Shown: positions 8,954 to 17,775, numbered from the stretch's first letter. The stretch: 31,133 nt of DNA from JAJRRH01 sp047638815 (GCA_047638815.1 JBLIMR010000030.1:1-31133); one strand, 5' to 3'. The notes: a model not told the origin generated them from the letters alone. Translations and numbers: made by a program.

Positions 8954-9574
8954 ATGAATAAGACTAAAAAGAAAATATTAAACACAGCAATAACACTATA
9001 TAACGAGTTTGGTATTGCCAATGTGAGGAATCAAGATATTGCTGAAAAGGCTGGGATGAGCTTGAGTAATTTCAACTACCATTATGGGGCTAAAAAAGAC
9101 CTTATCATAGCTGTTTTTGATTTAATGAACGAAACCCTTCAAAAAAACGTTTACGGCAACAGAGTGCTGGTTCAAGAAGGACAAGGCTTATCTATCACAA
9201 AGAGTTATTTCGAATTTCAACAACGCTTTTGTTTTTTCTATCTTGATACTCCTAATATTTTAAAAATGTTTCCTGAGCTCAACGAGAAAGTTCAAAAACA
9301 AATTGAAGAGTCTTATCAAATCATTAAAAATCTAAATTACTTAGCTATTGGCATGGGCATGATGAAGCCTGAATCCCCAGATAACCCAGGATCCTATGAC
9401 CAATTTATGCGGCATATTTGGATACATAATCATTTTTGGTTTGCCCATTCAAGAATTATTCAGAGTGAAGGCAATTTGGTAAAAAAGGGCATAGAATCTT
9501 TGTATAACCTGTGCTATCCTTACCTTACTGAAAAAGGGATACTATCCTATAAGCAATTTATAAAGTCCCTTTAA
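8954..9574 (+). CDS. TetR-family transcriptional regulator
   Basis: 206 residues from the ATG at 8954. A TTG three codons upstream (8945) is in frame, but the ATG gives a start (MNKTKKKI) that matches the paralogue at 11181, so it is preferred. The N-terminal 50 residues form a TetR helix-turn-helix: LYNEFGIANVRNQDIAEKAG, then MSLSNFNYHYGAKKDLI, with the usual Phe-Tyr-His-Tyr element. The C-terminal part is a ligand-binding domain shared with the second regulator (IIKNLNYLAIGMG, HFWFAHS). It is divergent from the monooxygenase operon and so is the natural candidate repressor of it. Ligand unknown; a pathway intermediate such as an acyl-CoA is a reasonable guess. Confidence 0.88.
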   Translation: MNKTKKKILNTAITLYNEFGIANVRNQDIAEKAGMSLSNFNYHYGAKKDLIIAVFDLMNETLQKNVYGNRVLVQEGQGLSITKSYFEFQQRFCFFYLDTPNILKMFPELNEKVQKQIEESYQIIKNLNYLAIGMGMMKPESPDNPGSYDQFMRHIWIHNHFWFAHSRIIQSEGNLVKKGIESLYNLCYPYLTEKGILSYKQFIKSL

Positions 9575-9588
9575 TAACGTTATTAACC

Positions 9589-9623
9589 AAAAAAAGGTGT
9601 CTCCAACACAGAGAACACCTTTT
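9589..9623. terminator. Bidirectional rho-independent terminator between convergent genes
   Basis: A hairpin with arms AAAAGGTGTCTC (9592-9603) and GAG-A-ACACCTTTT (9611-9623), one bulged base and a 7-base loop. The A-run on one side and the T-run on the other allow use from both directions. It sits between the convergent ends of the TetR gene (stop 9574) and the MFS transporter gene (stop 9644). Confidence 0.8.
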
Positions 9624-9643
9624 CCACTATCAATAAATCAAAT

Positions 9644-11059
9644 TTATTTATTATTTTCAAGGGCCACTCTTATTTCATTATATCGTTTTCTATTAATCGG
9701 GTAGGCTACAAGAAAAACTATAGCCAATAAATAAATGGACATCAAAACCGGACCACCAATAAAACCGAGACTTTCCAAAGCTTCTTCTGAAACGTCAGCA
9801 ACACTAACTTGTTTAGGAAAAGCTATAATTTCAAGAAGAACACCTGCGATAAAATAACCTAATCCCACGGTACATTTATACGCAAAGGACATGGAAGAGA
9901 AGAACATACCTTCTTCTCTTTTTTCTGTTTTTAATTCAAACTCGTCCACTACATCTGCCATCATAGAACCTGTTAAGCTTAAAACTATCCACAAAAACAT
10001 ATAGGCAAATAATATGCATAAAAAATAAGTTATCATTAACGATGCATCTCCATTTTCCGGAAAGACACCAAGTAGTCGCAAATTATATGGCAAACTGAAC
10101 AAAAGACTAAAAGCAACTGTGCTATATAAAACAGCTCTTTTTTTATCAAACATTTTCCCTAATGTTGATGCTAAAAAAAGTGCCAATATACCACCCAATC
10201 CAGATGCGATAGGAAGTAAAGCCATCTGAGTTTCTGTAAACTCAAAATAATACTCCATAAAATAAGTTGTAAAAACAGTTCCCACACCTATACCAATATA
10301 TATAACCATTGTATATAGGATAATAGTTCTGTAAGATTTCATTTTAAACATCAATCGTAATTCCTTGAAAAATATTTTCAAATTAAATTTAGCTTGATTT
10401 TCAGTAGCTTTTGGAAGTGTCGCAATGACTTTTTTTGTTCCTAAGGTACTAGCAACTATAGAAAGCACTATTAAAACACCACAAAACATAGCAAATTTTG
10501 GATAGGTTTCTGGATTCATCAATCCTCTTTGATATGCTTCAGAAGGCACAAAAAATACAACAAATCCAACAATAACAATTAATGTTGAAATTAATGCTGC
10601 AAACATAACTCTGTAACTCGTAATCGAAGTGCGCTCATTATAATCTGTGGATAATTCAGCTCCAAGTGACATACTAGGCACTTGAAACAAGGTAAGAGAT
10701 AACCGAACTAGGATTGTAAATATAGTTAACCATAAAAACAAACCTGTCTGATCCAAATCAGAAGGCGGTAAAAACAACAAATAAATAAAAACACCTAATG
10801 GTATTGCTGAAATTAGCATAAAACCATGACGTCTTCCCCATATTTTTGATTTCCACCGATCGGATACAACGCCAACTAATGGATCCGAAATGGCATCAAA
10901 AAGCAAAGCAATAATAGTTGCTAATCCAGTAAGACCAGCATCTAAACCTAATACTTGACTAAAGTAAAAGAATAAAAATATTTGAAAAAGTCCATCTTTG
11001 ATGCCTTGAGCTGAAAAGCCCAAACCGTAAAGTAATTTAATCCGTTTAGAAAGTTTCAT
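9644..11059 (-). CDS. MFS transporter, GPH (MelB-like) cation symporter family
   Basis: 471 residues, almost entirely hydrophobic segments compatible with 12 transmembrane helices. The signature DAISDPLVGVVSDRW followed by WGRRHGFMLI (about 55-82) is the conserved loop 2-3 motif of the glycoside-pentoside-hexuronide:cation symporter family (MFS_2). Members carry sugars, but relatives occur in lipid and secondary-metabolite loci, so the substrate should not be assumed to be a sugar. It is divergent from the second TetR gene, with a 121-base gap, and convergent with the first. This suggests control by one of the two regulators and a role in inner-membrane transport of the substrate or a breakdown product. 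Confidence 0.85.
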   Translation of the reverse strand: MKLSKRIKLLYGLGFSAQGIKDGLFQIFLFFYFSQVLGLDAGLTGLATIIALLFDAISDPLVGVVSDRWKSKIWGRRHGFMLISAIPLGVFIYLLFLPPSDLDQTGLFLWLTIFTILVRLSLTLFQVPSMSLGAELSTDYNERTSITSYRVMFAALISTLIVIVGFVVFFVPSEAYQRGLMNPETYPKFAMFCGVLIVLSIVASTLGTKKVIATLPKATENQAKFNLKIFFKELRLMFKMKSYRTIILYTMVIYIGIGVGTVFTTYFMEYYFEFTETQMALLPIASGLGGILALFLASTLGKMFDKKRAVLYSTVAFSLLFSLPYNLRLLGVFPENGDASLMITYFLCILFAYMFLWIVLSLTGSMMADVVDEFELKTEKREEGMFFSSMSFAYKCTVGLGYFIAGVLLEIIAFPKQVSVADVSEEALESLGFIGGPVLMSIYLLAIVFLVAYPINRKRYNEIRVALENNK

Positions 11060-11180
11060 AAATATAATTTTTTTGTGAAATTACTATTTTAGTTTTAAAT
11101 TTTTGCATATTTTTGCATTAAATGTACAAGTTTATACAATATTATTAGTATATAGATTACTATATTTGTAAATCATTACT
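11060..11180. promoter_or_regulatory. Divergent promoter/operator region between MFS gene and second TetR gene
   Basis: An inverted repeat TAGTA-N7-TACTA (11146-11162) overlaps a perfect TAnnTTTG -7 element (TATATTTG, 11161-11168) facing the TetR gene. The ATG follows only 12 bases after that element, so the leader would be extremely short or another promoter is used. A tandem TTTTTGCAT repeat is at about 11100-11118. The segment ATTACTATATTTGTA (11156-11170) closely matches 8892-8907 upstream of the first TetR gene, pointing to a shared operator. Confidence 0.5.
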
Positions 11181-11822
11181 ATGAATAAAACTAAAAAAAA
11201 AATAATTCTTGCTGCCATCAAGCTTTACAACAAGTTTGGCTTTGCTAACGTTTTAAATCAAGATATAGCAAAATCTGCATCTATAAGCTTAAGTAATTTT
11301 AATTATCATTTTGCGACAAAACAAGAATTAGTGTTTTCCGTTTGTGAGTACATGGTCATTGATCTAAAAAGACGAATGTCTGAAACAAGTGTGTTAATTA
11401 ACAAAGGGCGAATGGCACTTGATATTCCAAAAATATATTTAGAGTTTGAATACGATTTTAAATTCTTCTATCTAGATACATATAATATACTACAATCATA
11501 TCCTGTATTAAAAGAAGAAATGTACAAGCAAATTAACGAGTCTATGCAAATCATTAAAAACCTGAACTACTTATCAATTGGAATGGGGTACTTTAAACCA
11601 GAACCAGAAGATTTCCCTGGTCTTTATGATAAACTTGTTGAACAAATATGGGTTAATAGCCATTTTTGGTTTGCCCAAAATATAATTAGAGGTTCTAAAA
11701 ACGACTCTATTGTTGAGGGTCTGGAAAATAGTTACGCCCTAATTTTTCCCCATTTAACAGAAAAAGGAAAAATGCGATATAAAGAATATATGATTAAAAT
11801 AAAGGCAGAAATATCAAACTAA
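11181..11822 (+). CDS. TetR-family transcriptional regulator (paralogue of 8954-9574)
   Basis: 213 residues. The helix-turn-helix region (LYNKFGFANVLNQDIAKSA, then ISLSNFNYHFATKQEL) and the ligand domain (IIKNLNYLSIGMG, HFWFAQN, HLTEKGKMRYKEY) match the first regulator along the whole length, roughly half identical by eye, so the two arose by duplication. Its stop codon overlaps the start of the reductase gene (TAATG at 11820-11824). Regulator, reductase, thiolase and flavoprotein are therefore probably one autoregulated transcript. It is divergent from the MFS transporter gene and probably controls both directions. Whether the two paralogues bind each other's operators or the same ligand is open. 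Confidence 0.88.
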   Translation: MNKTKKKIILAAIKLYNKFGFANVLNQDIAKSASISLSNFNYHFATKQELVFSVCEYMVIDLKRRMSETSVLINKGRMALDIPKIYLEFEYDFKFFYLDTYNILQSYPVLKEEMYKQINESMQIIKNLNYLSIGMGYFKPEPEDFPGLYDKLVEQIWVNSHFWFAQNIIRGSKNDSIVEGLENSYALIFPHLTEKGKMRYKEYMIKIKAEISN

Positions 11823-12823
11823 TGAATAAGCAAGTAGTATTAGCAGAAAGACCAGATGGATTGCCTAAATCATCAACATGGACATTTCAAGAAACCGAAA
11901 TTCCGGAACCCAAAGATGGTGACGTACTAATTAAACAGCATTACATTTCATTAGACCCGGCCATGCGCGGATGGATGAGAGATGTAAAATCATATATCCC
12001 ACCTGTTGGGATCGGAGATGTTATGCGTGCTGGTACTGTTGGAGAAATAGTAAAAGCTAATAACCATCCAAAATTTAAGGTAGGCGATTTTCTTTCCGGT
12101 TGGGGAGGCGTTCAACAATATACGGTAACTAATGGTAAAGGCTATTTTAAAATAGACCCTAATAAAGCACCTTTACCAAAATTTTTAAGCATCATAGGAA
12201 TGCCTGGAATGACCGCTTACTTTGGAATATTAAAAGTGGCAGAACTCAAAGAAGGTGATATCGTTTTAGTTTCTGGAGCGGCTGGGGCTGTAGGGAGTTT
12301 GGTTGGTCAAATTGCTAAACTAAAAGGGTGCAGAGTCGTTGGAATAGCAGGCGGAAAGGACAAATGCTATTACTTGGTGAACGACCTTGGTTTTGATGCT
12401 GCCATCGATTATAAAAATGAGAATATATATTCGGGTTTAAAAAAACATTGTCCAGACGGTATTGATGTGTTTTTTGACAATGTAGGTGGCGATATTTTAG
12501 ATGCTGCTTTATCCAAACTTCGCATGCATGCGCGCATTGTTATTTGTGGTGCCATATCACAATACAATGCAACCAGCAGACCAAAAGGGCCAAGTAATTA
12601 TCTGTCTCTTTTAGTGAATAGAGGTACTATGAAAGGCATGGTTGTTTTTGATTATGCAAATCAATATCCTGAAGCCATAGAAGCCTATTCTAAATGGCTA
12701 CAAGAAGGAAAAATAAAAAGTAAAGAAGCTATATATGAAGGTATTGAAAATTTTCATGACACTTTTTTACGCCTCTTTAGTGGAGAAAAACTTGGGAAAC
12801 TAATTTTGAAAGTTTCAGAATAA
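11822..12823 (+). CDS. NADP-dependent oxidoreductase, zinc-free MDR superfamily (PTGR/CurA-like)
   Basis: 333 residues, the family's normal length. The N-terminal GroES-like part has the QHYISLDPAMRGWM signature of prostaglandin-reductase/curcumin-reductase type enzymes. The Rossmann part carries SGAAGAVGSLVGQIAK (151-166), then GCRVVGIAGG, DYKNEN and FFDNVGGD, all typical. The zinc ligands of alcohol dehydrogenases are absent. Members reduce the C=C bond of alpha,beta-unsaturated carbonyls with NADPH. It overlaps the TetR stop by one base and is followed 27 bases later by the thiolase. In this context it may saturate an enone or enoyl intermediate of the substrate; that is inference. Confidence 0.88.
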   Translation: MNKQVVLAERPDGLPKSSTWTFQETEIPEPKDGDVLIKQHYISLDPAMRGWMRDVKSYIPPVGIGDVMRAGTVGEIVKANNHPKFKVGDFLSGWGGVQQYTVTNGKGYFKIDPNKAPLPKFLSIIGMPGMTAYFGILKVAELKEGDIVLVSGAAGAVGSLVGQIAKLKGCRVVGIAGGKDKCYYLVNDLGFDAAIDYKNENIYSGLKKHCPDGIDVFFDNVGGDILDAALSKLRMHARIVICGAISQYNATSRPKGPSNYLSLLVNRGTMKGMVVFDYANQYPEAIEAYSKWLQEGKIKSKEAIYEGIENFHDTFLRLFSGEKLGKLILKVSE

Positions 12824-12850
12824 AATAATACTAATTAAAATATAAATTAA

Positions 12851-14032
12851 ATGAAAGATGCAGTAATTGTTTCAACAGCAAGAACACCTATTGGTAAGGC
12901 TTATCGAGGTGCGTATAATAACACAACAGCGCCAACTTTAGGAGGTTTTGCTATTCGTGAAGCTGTAAAAAGAGCGGGCATTGACCCGGCTCAAGTTGAT
13001 GATGTCATTATGGGTTGTGCTATGCAACAAGGTACGACAAGTGGAAACATTGGAAGAATGGCAGCATTGGCTGGTGGATTACCTGTAACAGTGAGTGGAA
13101 TGACTATCGATAGGCAATGTTCGTCTGGAATGATGGCCATTGCAACAGCTGCAAAACAAATTATTGTTGACGGTCATGATATTGTTATTGGTGGTGGATT
13201 AGAATCTATTAGTTTGGTGCAAAATGACAAAGCCAACTTTTACAGAGCTGTGGATAAATCCTTAGTGGCTCAACATAAAAATGTTTATATGCCAATGCTT
13301 CAAACTGCAGAGGTCGTTGCAAAGCGTTATGGCATAACAAGAGAACAACAAGATGAATATGGTTACCAAAGCCAAATGCGCACTGCTGCTGCTCAAGAAG
13401 CTGGTAAATTCGACCAAGAAATTATTGCAACCACAACCAATATGGGTGTAATGAATAAGGAAACCAAAGACATTACATATCACGATGTTACTTTAACCAA
13501 AGATGAAGGAAACAGACCTACAACAAACATGGGTGGTCTTTCTGGATTAAGAACGGTTATTGATGGTGGTGTGATTACAGCAGGAAATGCCAGTCAGTTA
13601 TCAGATGGTGCTTCAGCATGCGTTTTAATGGAAAGTTCTTTAGCGGCTAAACAAAATATAACACCTTTAGGAATTTATAGAGGGATAGCTGTTGCCGGTT
13701 GTGAGCCAGATGAAATGGGCATTGGTCCAATTTTCGCAGTGCCAAAATTATTAAAACAACACGGCTTAACTATTAATGATATTGGGCTTTGGGAATTAAA
13801 TGAAGCTTTTGCTGTGCAAGTTTTATACTGCAGAGAAAAATTAGGAATTGATGAAAACTTATTAAACGTAAACGGAGGTGCGATTTCTATTGGACATCCT
13901 TATGGAATGAGTGGTTCTCGTATGGTAGCTCATGCTTTAATTGAAGGCAAACGAAGAGGTGCTAAATATGTGGTAAGCACCATGTGTGTTGGTGGTGGAA
14001 TGGGTGCTGCTGGACTATTTGAAGTTATCTAA
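12851..14032 (+). CDS. Thiolase (acetyl-CoA acyltransferase)
   Basis: 393 residues, typical of thiolase II-type enzymes. Catalytic residues are all present: Cys90 in DRQCSSG, His349 in SIGHPYGMSGSR, and Cys379 in MCVGGGMGA, with NEAFAVQ near 318. The last step of beta-oxidation, thiolytic cleavage of 3-oxoacyl-CoA to acetyl-CoA and a shorter acyl-CoA, or the reverse condensation, is the family reaction. It would complete the cycle started by the ligase, MaoC hydratase and SDR of the leftward operon, although it is encoded in the separate TetR-reductase operon. G+C in the gene is a little higher than in its neighbours, as common for conserved enzymes. Confidence 0.93.
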   Translation: MKDAVIVSTARTPIGKAYRGAYNNTTAPTLGGFAIREAVKRAGIDPAQVDDVIMGCAMQQGTTSGNIGRMAALAGGLPVTVSGMTIDRQCSSGMMAIATAAKQIIVDGHDIVIGGGLESISLVQNDKANFYRAVDKSLVAQHKNVYMPMLQTAEVVAKRYGITREQQDEYGYQSQMRTAAAQEAGKFDQEIIATTTNMGVMNKETKDITYHDVTLTKDEGNRPTTNMGGLSGLRTVIDGGVITAGNASQLSDGASACVLMESSLAAKQNITPLGIYRGIAVAGCEPDEMGIGPIFAVPKLLKQHGLTINDIGLWELNEAFAVQVLYCREKLGIDENLLNVNGGAISIGHPYGMSGSRMVAHALIEGKRRGAKYVVSTMCVGGGMGAAGLFEVI

Positions 14033-14050
14033 AAAAACATCATTTTAATT

Positions 14051-15028
14051 ATGAATAAAGCATCATTTATTAAAGAGTTATCTCTACCAGCAATTGCAGC
14101 ACCAATGTTTTTAATATCAGGACCTCAGTTGGTAATAGAGTGTTGCAAGAACGGAATTGTTGGTACATTTCCCGCTTTAAACCAAAGAACATCAGAGGGC
14201 TTTGAGGAATGGCTTATCGAAATAAAAACGGCACTTTCCGCTTTTGAAAAAGAAACAGGAAAAAAAGCTGCACCTTTTGGTGTTAATATAATTGTACATC
14301 ATTCTAACCCCAGAGTAGAAGCAGATTTGGCACTGTGTGTTAAGCATAAAGTTCCTTTAATCATAACCTCTCTAGGAGCGGTTTCAGAATTGGTTGAGAC
14401 GGTACATAATTATGGAGGCTTGGTATTTCATGATGTTATTAAAAAGCGGCACGCAGAAAAAGCAGCGGAAGCTGGGGTAGATGGTTTAATACTAGTCGCA
14501 GCTGGAGCTGGTGGCCATGCAGGAACTATTAATCCGATGCCATTGGTATCAGAAATAAAAAAATTCTTCGAAAAAACCATATTACTAGCTGGTTGTATTA
14601 GTACAGGAAGAGACATCGCTGCTGCCATGCAAATGGGAGCTGATTTAGCCTATATGGGGACCCGCTTTATAAATACTGAAGAAAGCAAAGCACCAAAAGC
14701 CTATCGCGATATGATTATTGATTGTGGTGCTAATGATATTGTTTATACAGCAGCAGTTTCTGGAGTTTCTGCTAACTTTTTAGCACCTAGTTTAAATGCT
14801 ATGGGTATTACGAAAGACATGTTAGCCAGAAAAGAAAAAGTAGATTTTGGAGAAGAACTAACTGCTACCAAAGACGAGGCTAAAGCTTGGGCTACAATTT
14901 GGTCGGCAGGTCAAGGTGTGACGACTATTTCAAACTCACCAAGTGTAAGTGATTTAGTATATGACTTAAAAATGGAATTCAAAATGGCAATAGAAGAACA
15001 GAATAAACTTTTGGAAACTTATAAATAA
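14051..15028 (+). CDS. Nitronate monooxygenase-like FMN flavoprotein
   Basis: 325 residues of the nitronate monooxygenase (2-nitropropane dioxygenase) TIM-barrel family. Seen are the N-terminal substrate loop PAIAAPMFLISG, the FMN-phosphate and catalytic segment AGAGGHAG (151-158, His156), the second phosphate loop around LAGCISTGRD, and MGTRFINTEES. The family oxidises alkyl nitronates such as propionate-3-nitronate using FMN and O2, but related flavoproteins act as enoyl reductases (FabK-like) or have no known substrate. It lies 18 bases after the thiolase and ends the operon. In a catabolic locus without nitro-compound genes, a role on an unsaturated acyl or carbonyl compound is equally possible. 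Confidence 0.85.
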   Translation: MNKASFIKELSLPAIAAPMFLISGPQLVIECCKNGIVGTFPALNQRTSEGFEEWLIEIKTALSAFEKETGKKAAPFGVNIIVHHSNPRVEADLALCVKHKVPLIITSLGAVSELVETVHNYGGLVFHDVIKKRHAEKAAEAGVDGLILVAAGAGGHAGTINPMPLVSEIKKFFEKTILLAGCISTGRDIAAAMQMGADLAYMGTRFINTEESKAPKAYRDMIIDCGANDIVYTAAVSGVSANFLAPSLNAMGITKDMLARKEKVDFGEELTATKDEAKAWATIWSAGQGVTTISNSPSVSDLVYDLKMEFKMAIEEQNKLLETYK

Positions 15029-15096
15029 AACACTAATCTTTATTTAAAACCATCAAATGACGACTCTAGTAAAGTTTCTAAACCCAATCCCACTGC

Positions 15097-15135
15097 CCAC
15101 CATTTCCAGGAATGTAAAAAACCACCATTTCAGGA
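15097..15135. repeat. Direct repeat pair, CCACCATTTC(C)AGGA
   Basis: CCACCATTTCCAGGA (15097-15111) is repeated as CCACCATTTCAGGA (15122-15135), 25 bases apart start to start. Spacing of about 2.5 helical turns could fit a dimeric regulator, but no gene starts directly downstream, so it may be a relict. Confidence 0.55.
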
Positions 15136-15252
15136 GAGGGCTAAAAAACTCGCCAAACATGGGTGATACTAGGCTATTACTCGCCTCTTTCTGGGATCAT
15201 TTGCGTATACTAAATGTATTATGTCAATAATTGCAACACTTCACTTTAAACA

Positions 15253-15283
15253 AGATACAAATGAGATACAAATGAGATACAAT
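15253..15283. repeat. 11-bp tandem repeat (AGATACAAATG), about 2.8 copies
   Basis: AGATACAAATG occurs at 15253-15263 and 15264-15274, followed by a partial copy AGATACAAT. It is too short and unspaced for CRISPR; probably a simple slippage repeat in a decayed region. Confidence 0.75.
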
Positions 15284-15775
15284 ATTGCATTTAAAGTTGT
15301 TTGCTCGCAAAGTCCTACTTGCTATATACAAAAATCATAAAAATATTATCCGGCATTAAAGTAAAAGTGAATTCTCCTGTTATTTCACTTAAATGATATT
15401 AAGTTTGACAACTCCCTATAGCTAAAAGAATTATCACAAATTAACAACCTGCACCCTAATTGCACATTTTTGTTGTAACTGCATTTAGTCTAGATTATGT
15501 TCTATTATCCGTAAGTTCATAGAGAATCATAGAAGCTTTTATAATATGAATAAACCCATAAAAACAGAGGACACGAGTATATACTAGTTCAAATAAATGT
15601 AGTATATAAAGCTTCTGGAGGCACCACAACGTATTGCAATTGTGTTTAGTTTTTCAATTGATGCTCACCTTTATACATCCATACCACTCCACACAGCTAT
15701 TCTTTAAATTAAAAATCACCGTCAAAACTCCATATTACTCTATAGCACTCCACATGACTGTACTATAAGGTAGAA

Positions 15776-15789
15776 CAAGTGGGACCACT
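15776..15789 (+). other. Degenerate tRNA 3'-end remnant, copy 1 (putative attachment-site scar)
   Basis: CAAGTGGGACCACT is identical to the 3' end of the tRNA-like element at 21403-21416 (end of T-stem, acceptor strand TGGGACC, discriminator A). The T-loop is not preserved here. A terminator follows within 3 bases. The upstream segment (ACTCCACATGACT, then TATAAGGT) resembles that before copy 3 at 26589, supporting common origin. Confidence 0.5.
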
Positions 15790-15791
15790 CT

Positions 15792-15827
15792 AAGAAACCC
15801 TTCTTCTCGAGGGGTTTCTTATTTTTT
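15792..15827 (+). terminator. Rho-independent terminator after tRNA-like remnant 1
   Basis: Stem AAGAAACCC (15792-15800) and GGGTTTCTT (15812-15820), 11-base loop, then a T-run (15822-15827). The T-run is on the plus strand, yet no plus-strand gene precedes it closely, as expected if it once followed a tRNA gene. Confidence 0.8.
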
Positions 15828-15861
15828 GGAGTTTAATTTTAGAAAGATAGACCATTGAACA

Positions 15862-16695
15862 TTACTCAATCGTCGCTTTAAAAAGCCTTGGTAAACCCAA
15901 GCCTTCATCTTCTGAAGTCATCCAAATTATAGAAGGGGATTCTATATGGATTGCTTCAATTTGAGCCGGGGCAACTGGCAATACAAAAGTTTCCATTTTG
16001 GATTGGTCATAGGGCACCGTAAAATCCGGCAGCAGAAAGAGATATTGGACTCCGTCTGAGGAATACCCGGTAAGCCCCATTAGCCCGGAGGCCTCGTGAT
16101 AATCAGCTCCAGTGACCAGGCAGCCGACCTCAAGGGAGTCTTGTGGCTTCAAGGTGTAATGCCCCGCTTTTTTATCAATTAGATAAACTGATGACTGCTG
16201 TGTTTTGCGATCTTTAGAAAACAACACAAGTTGATTGCCAAAACTTGCCAAAGCCTCTGCGTCGAAAGGATGTTTTTTTCTTTTCTTGAATGACGTTTGT
16301 GCTTTGTAGCTAATGGTGATGCTGTCTAAAAGCACAAAAGATCGACTCAAAATATAAATTTTTTGATCGGAACGGTTGCCGTAGTTATTTCCAGTATCGG
16401 CAATATAATAGTGGTCTAAATCAGCGGTAATATCCTCCCAATCGATATTTTTTGTCTGCTCCACGGTGATAGAACTTAGAAGTTGGCCCCCTTGATCAAA
16501 TGTGAATAATTCTGTCGTACCCCCTGAGTCATTAAAGGTTAAAAACAACCCATTATTAACTTCCAGTCCAGAAGTTTCATTTATGGCTCTAGGCAGATCT
16601 TTTGAAGTTAAGGTTAATTGGGCATGACTCAACTCAGGCAATACAAAGCCAACGAGAAGAATTACAATTATTGCTAAACGATGTAAGCGATTCAT
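15862..16695 (-). CDS. Secreted beta-propeller-like protein of phytase operon, function unknown
   Basis: 277 residues with a signal peptide (MNRLHRLAIIVILLVGFVLP, likely cut after SHA near 25). Acidic, calcium-site-like motifs recur at intervals: FNDSGG, DWEDITAD, IADTGNNYGNR, DAEAL and the closing QIEAIHIE. This pattern resembles the phytase-like (esterase-like activity of phytase) and related propeller families, in which each blade has an acidic turn. No catalytic residues can be named. It starts 3 bases after the phytase stop and ends the operon. It may be an accessory phosphatase or a metal-dependent binding protein in the periplasm. G+C is well above that of the outer genes of the window. 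The family assignment is tentative; secretion is confident. Confidence 0.65.
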   Translation of the reverse strand: MNRLHRLAIIVILLVGFVLPELSHAQLTLTSKDLPRAINETSGLEVNNGLFLTFNDSGGTTELFTFDQGGQLLSSITVEQTKNIDWEDITADLDHYYIADTGNNYGNRSDQKIYILSRSFVLLDSITISYKAQTSFKKRKKHPFDAEALASFGNQLVLFSKDRKTQQSSVYLIDKKAGHYTLKPQDSLEVGCLVTGADYHEASGLMGLTGYSSDGVQYLFLLPDFTVPYDQSKMETFVLPVAPAQIEAIHIESPSIIWMTSEDEGLGLPRLFKATIE

Positions 16696-16698
16696 TTT

Positions 16699-17775
16699 TT
16701 AATTGTTTTGTAAACGGAACTCAATATCGGCCCAATTTACAAATTTAAAGTTTTGTTTTTCGGCGTCATTAAACCCATCTTGAACAATAAAAAGTCCTTT
16801 TGGAAAACCAGGCAAAGCCCGAGAAGTAACATCGATACCATCAGTTTCTTCTGCACCATCAATACCGTCAGAGGGAACTATTTTAAACACACTGAGTAGT
16901 GATAAGGATTTACGATCCAGGATGCCATAACTGTTTGCTCCTTGAATAGAACATAGTAGATATCCATCGCCTTGACCTTTATCATAAAGCGTTAGCCCTT
17001 CAATATCAGGGACCAATAGATCAGGGTCTGTCGACATAATCAAACGAGGCGAGAACTCGGAATTGTCCACTAAAGGATAAGCCCAAATGCCAAGATCTTC
17101 CTCTGCTATATACAGCACTTTGTGATGGGTATCTGCCACCAAACCTTCTACAGTAGAACTTAATTTAAATATCTGCGTCTCATTGATAATAATGGCCTGT
17201 TTCTCTATTTTTCCTGCCGCATTTTGCAAAGGGTTTTTAGTTTTCTCTTTGTAAGAAGCGCGAAGAATAGTCCCATCTTTATCGCTGGCCACAAAATAAT
17301 GTACTCCACCCACGCTAAAGGCGCACAATCCATAAATATCGCCCATCTCTTGGCCGATAACTTCACGGTGAAAAAGAGATAAGGCCCCCGATTCGTCTAA
17401 GTTGAAAAAATCGACACTGTGGGTCGATCGATTGGTTCCGATAACCAAAGCGTTTGCTACAATTCCGTCCTGGTTTGGTTCAAAAAAATAAGGGTTGACA
17501 TCCACGTTGTTGATATTGCCGAACCCAAATCGATTGATCCGGTTGCCGGTTAAATCATAAGTTTCTAAACCAAATTTTTTGTCTGTACCAACAATTATAG
17601 TGCCAGCTACATTGTGATCAGGAACCCAAATACAGGGATCGTCTGCCCCATCATCTGGTGACTCAACAGGGGTGGTTTCGCATGCTGCAGAGACTTCAAA
17701 AATGACTGGGCTGTCATTTTGTGACAACCCGATCATAGAGCTAATTAATAAAAAACAAACTAAAACTTTCTGCAT
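16699..17775 (-). CDS. Beta-propeller phytase (3-phytase family)
   Basis: 358 residues with a signal peptide (MQKVLVCFLLISSMIGLS). Beta-propeller phytase motifs appear in order: ADDPCIWV, GTDKKFGLETYDL, NINNVDV, a central EGLVADTHHKVLYIAEEDLGIW, DIEGLTLY, and near the end DGIDVTSRALP plus GLFIVQDG. In characterised members the Asp/Glu of these motifs bind calcium and phosphate; the enzyme releases phosphate from calcium-phytate. It should act in the periplasm or at the cell surface. Its start overlaps the TonB-dependent receptor stop by one base, making a receptor-phytase unit. A phosphate-scavenging role fits. Length is close to the single-domain enzymes of Bacillus. Substrate specificity beyond phytate-like organophosphate is not shown. 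Confidence 0.9.
   Translation of the reverse strand: MQKVLVCFLLISSMIGLSQNDSPVIFEVSAACETTPVESPDDGADDPCIWVPDHNVAGTIIVGTDKKFGLETYDLTGNRINRFGFGNINNVDVNPYFFEPNQDGIVANALVIGTNRSTHSVDFFNLDESGALSLFHREVIGQEMGDIYGLCAFSVGGVHYFVASDKDGTILRASYKEKTKNPLQNAAGKIEKQAIIINETQIFKLSSTVEGLVADTHHKVLYIAEEDLGIWAYPLVDNSEFSPRLIMSTDPDLLVPDIEGLTLYDKGQGDGYLLCSIQGANSYGILDRKSLSLLSVFKIVPSDGIDGAEETDGIDVTSRALPGFPKGLFIVQDGFNDAEKQNFKFVNWADIEFRLQNN

Larger units (their letters stand above)
15029..15775. other. Gene-poor junction after the thiolase operon
   Basis: About 750 bases without a convincing gene on either strand; reading frames are short and broken. It contains a pair of direct repeats (15097-15135), an 11-base tandem repeat (15253-15283), CAATTG arms around 15637-15660 and two similar ACTCCACA-containing segments (about 15684 and 15747). 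A 13-codon ORF starting at 15546 (MNKPIKTEDTSIY) is too short to support. The long decayed stretch marks the left edge of the apparent insertion region. Confidence 0.6.

Noticed and set aside
15253..15283. CRISPR array
   Set aside because: The repeat is 11 bases, immediately tandem and has no spacers or cas genes.
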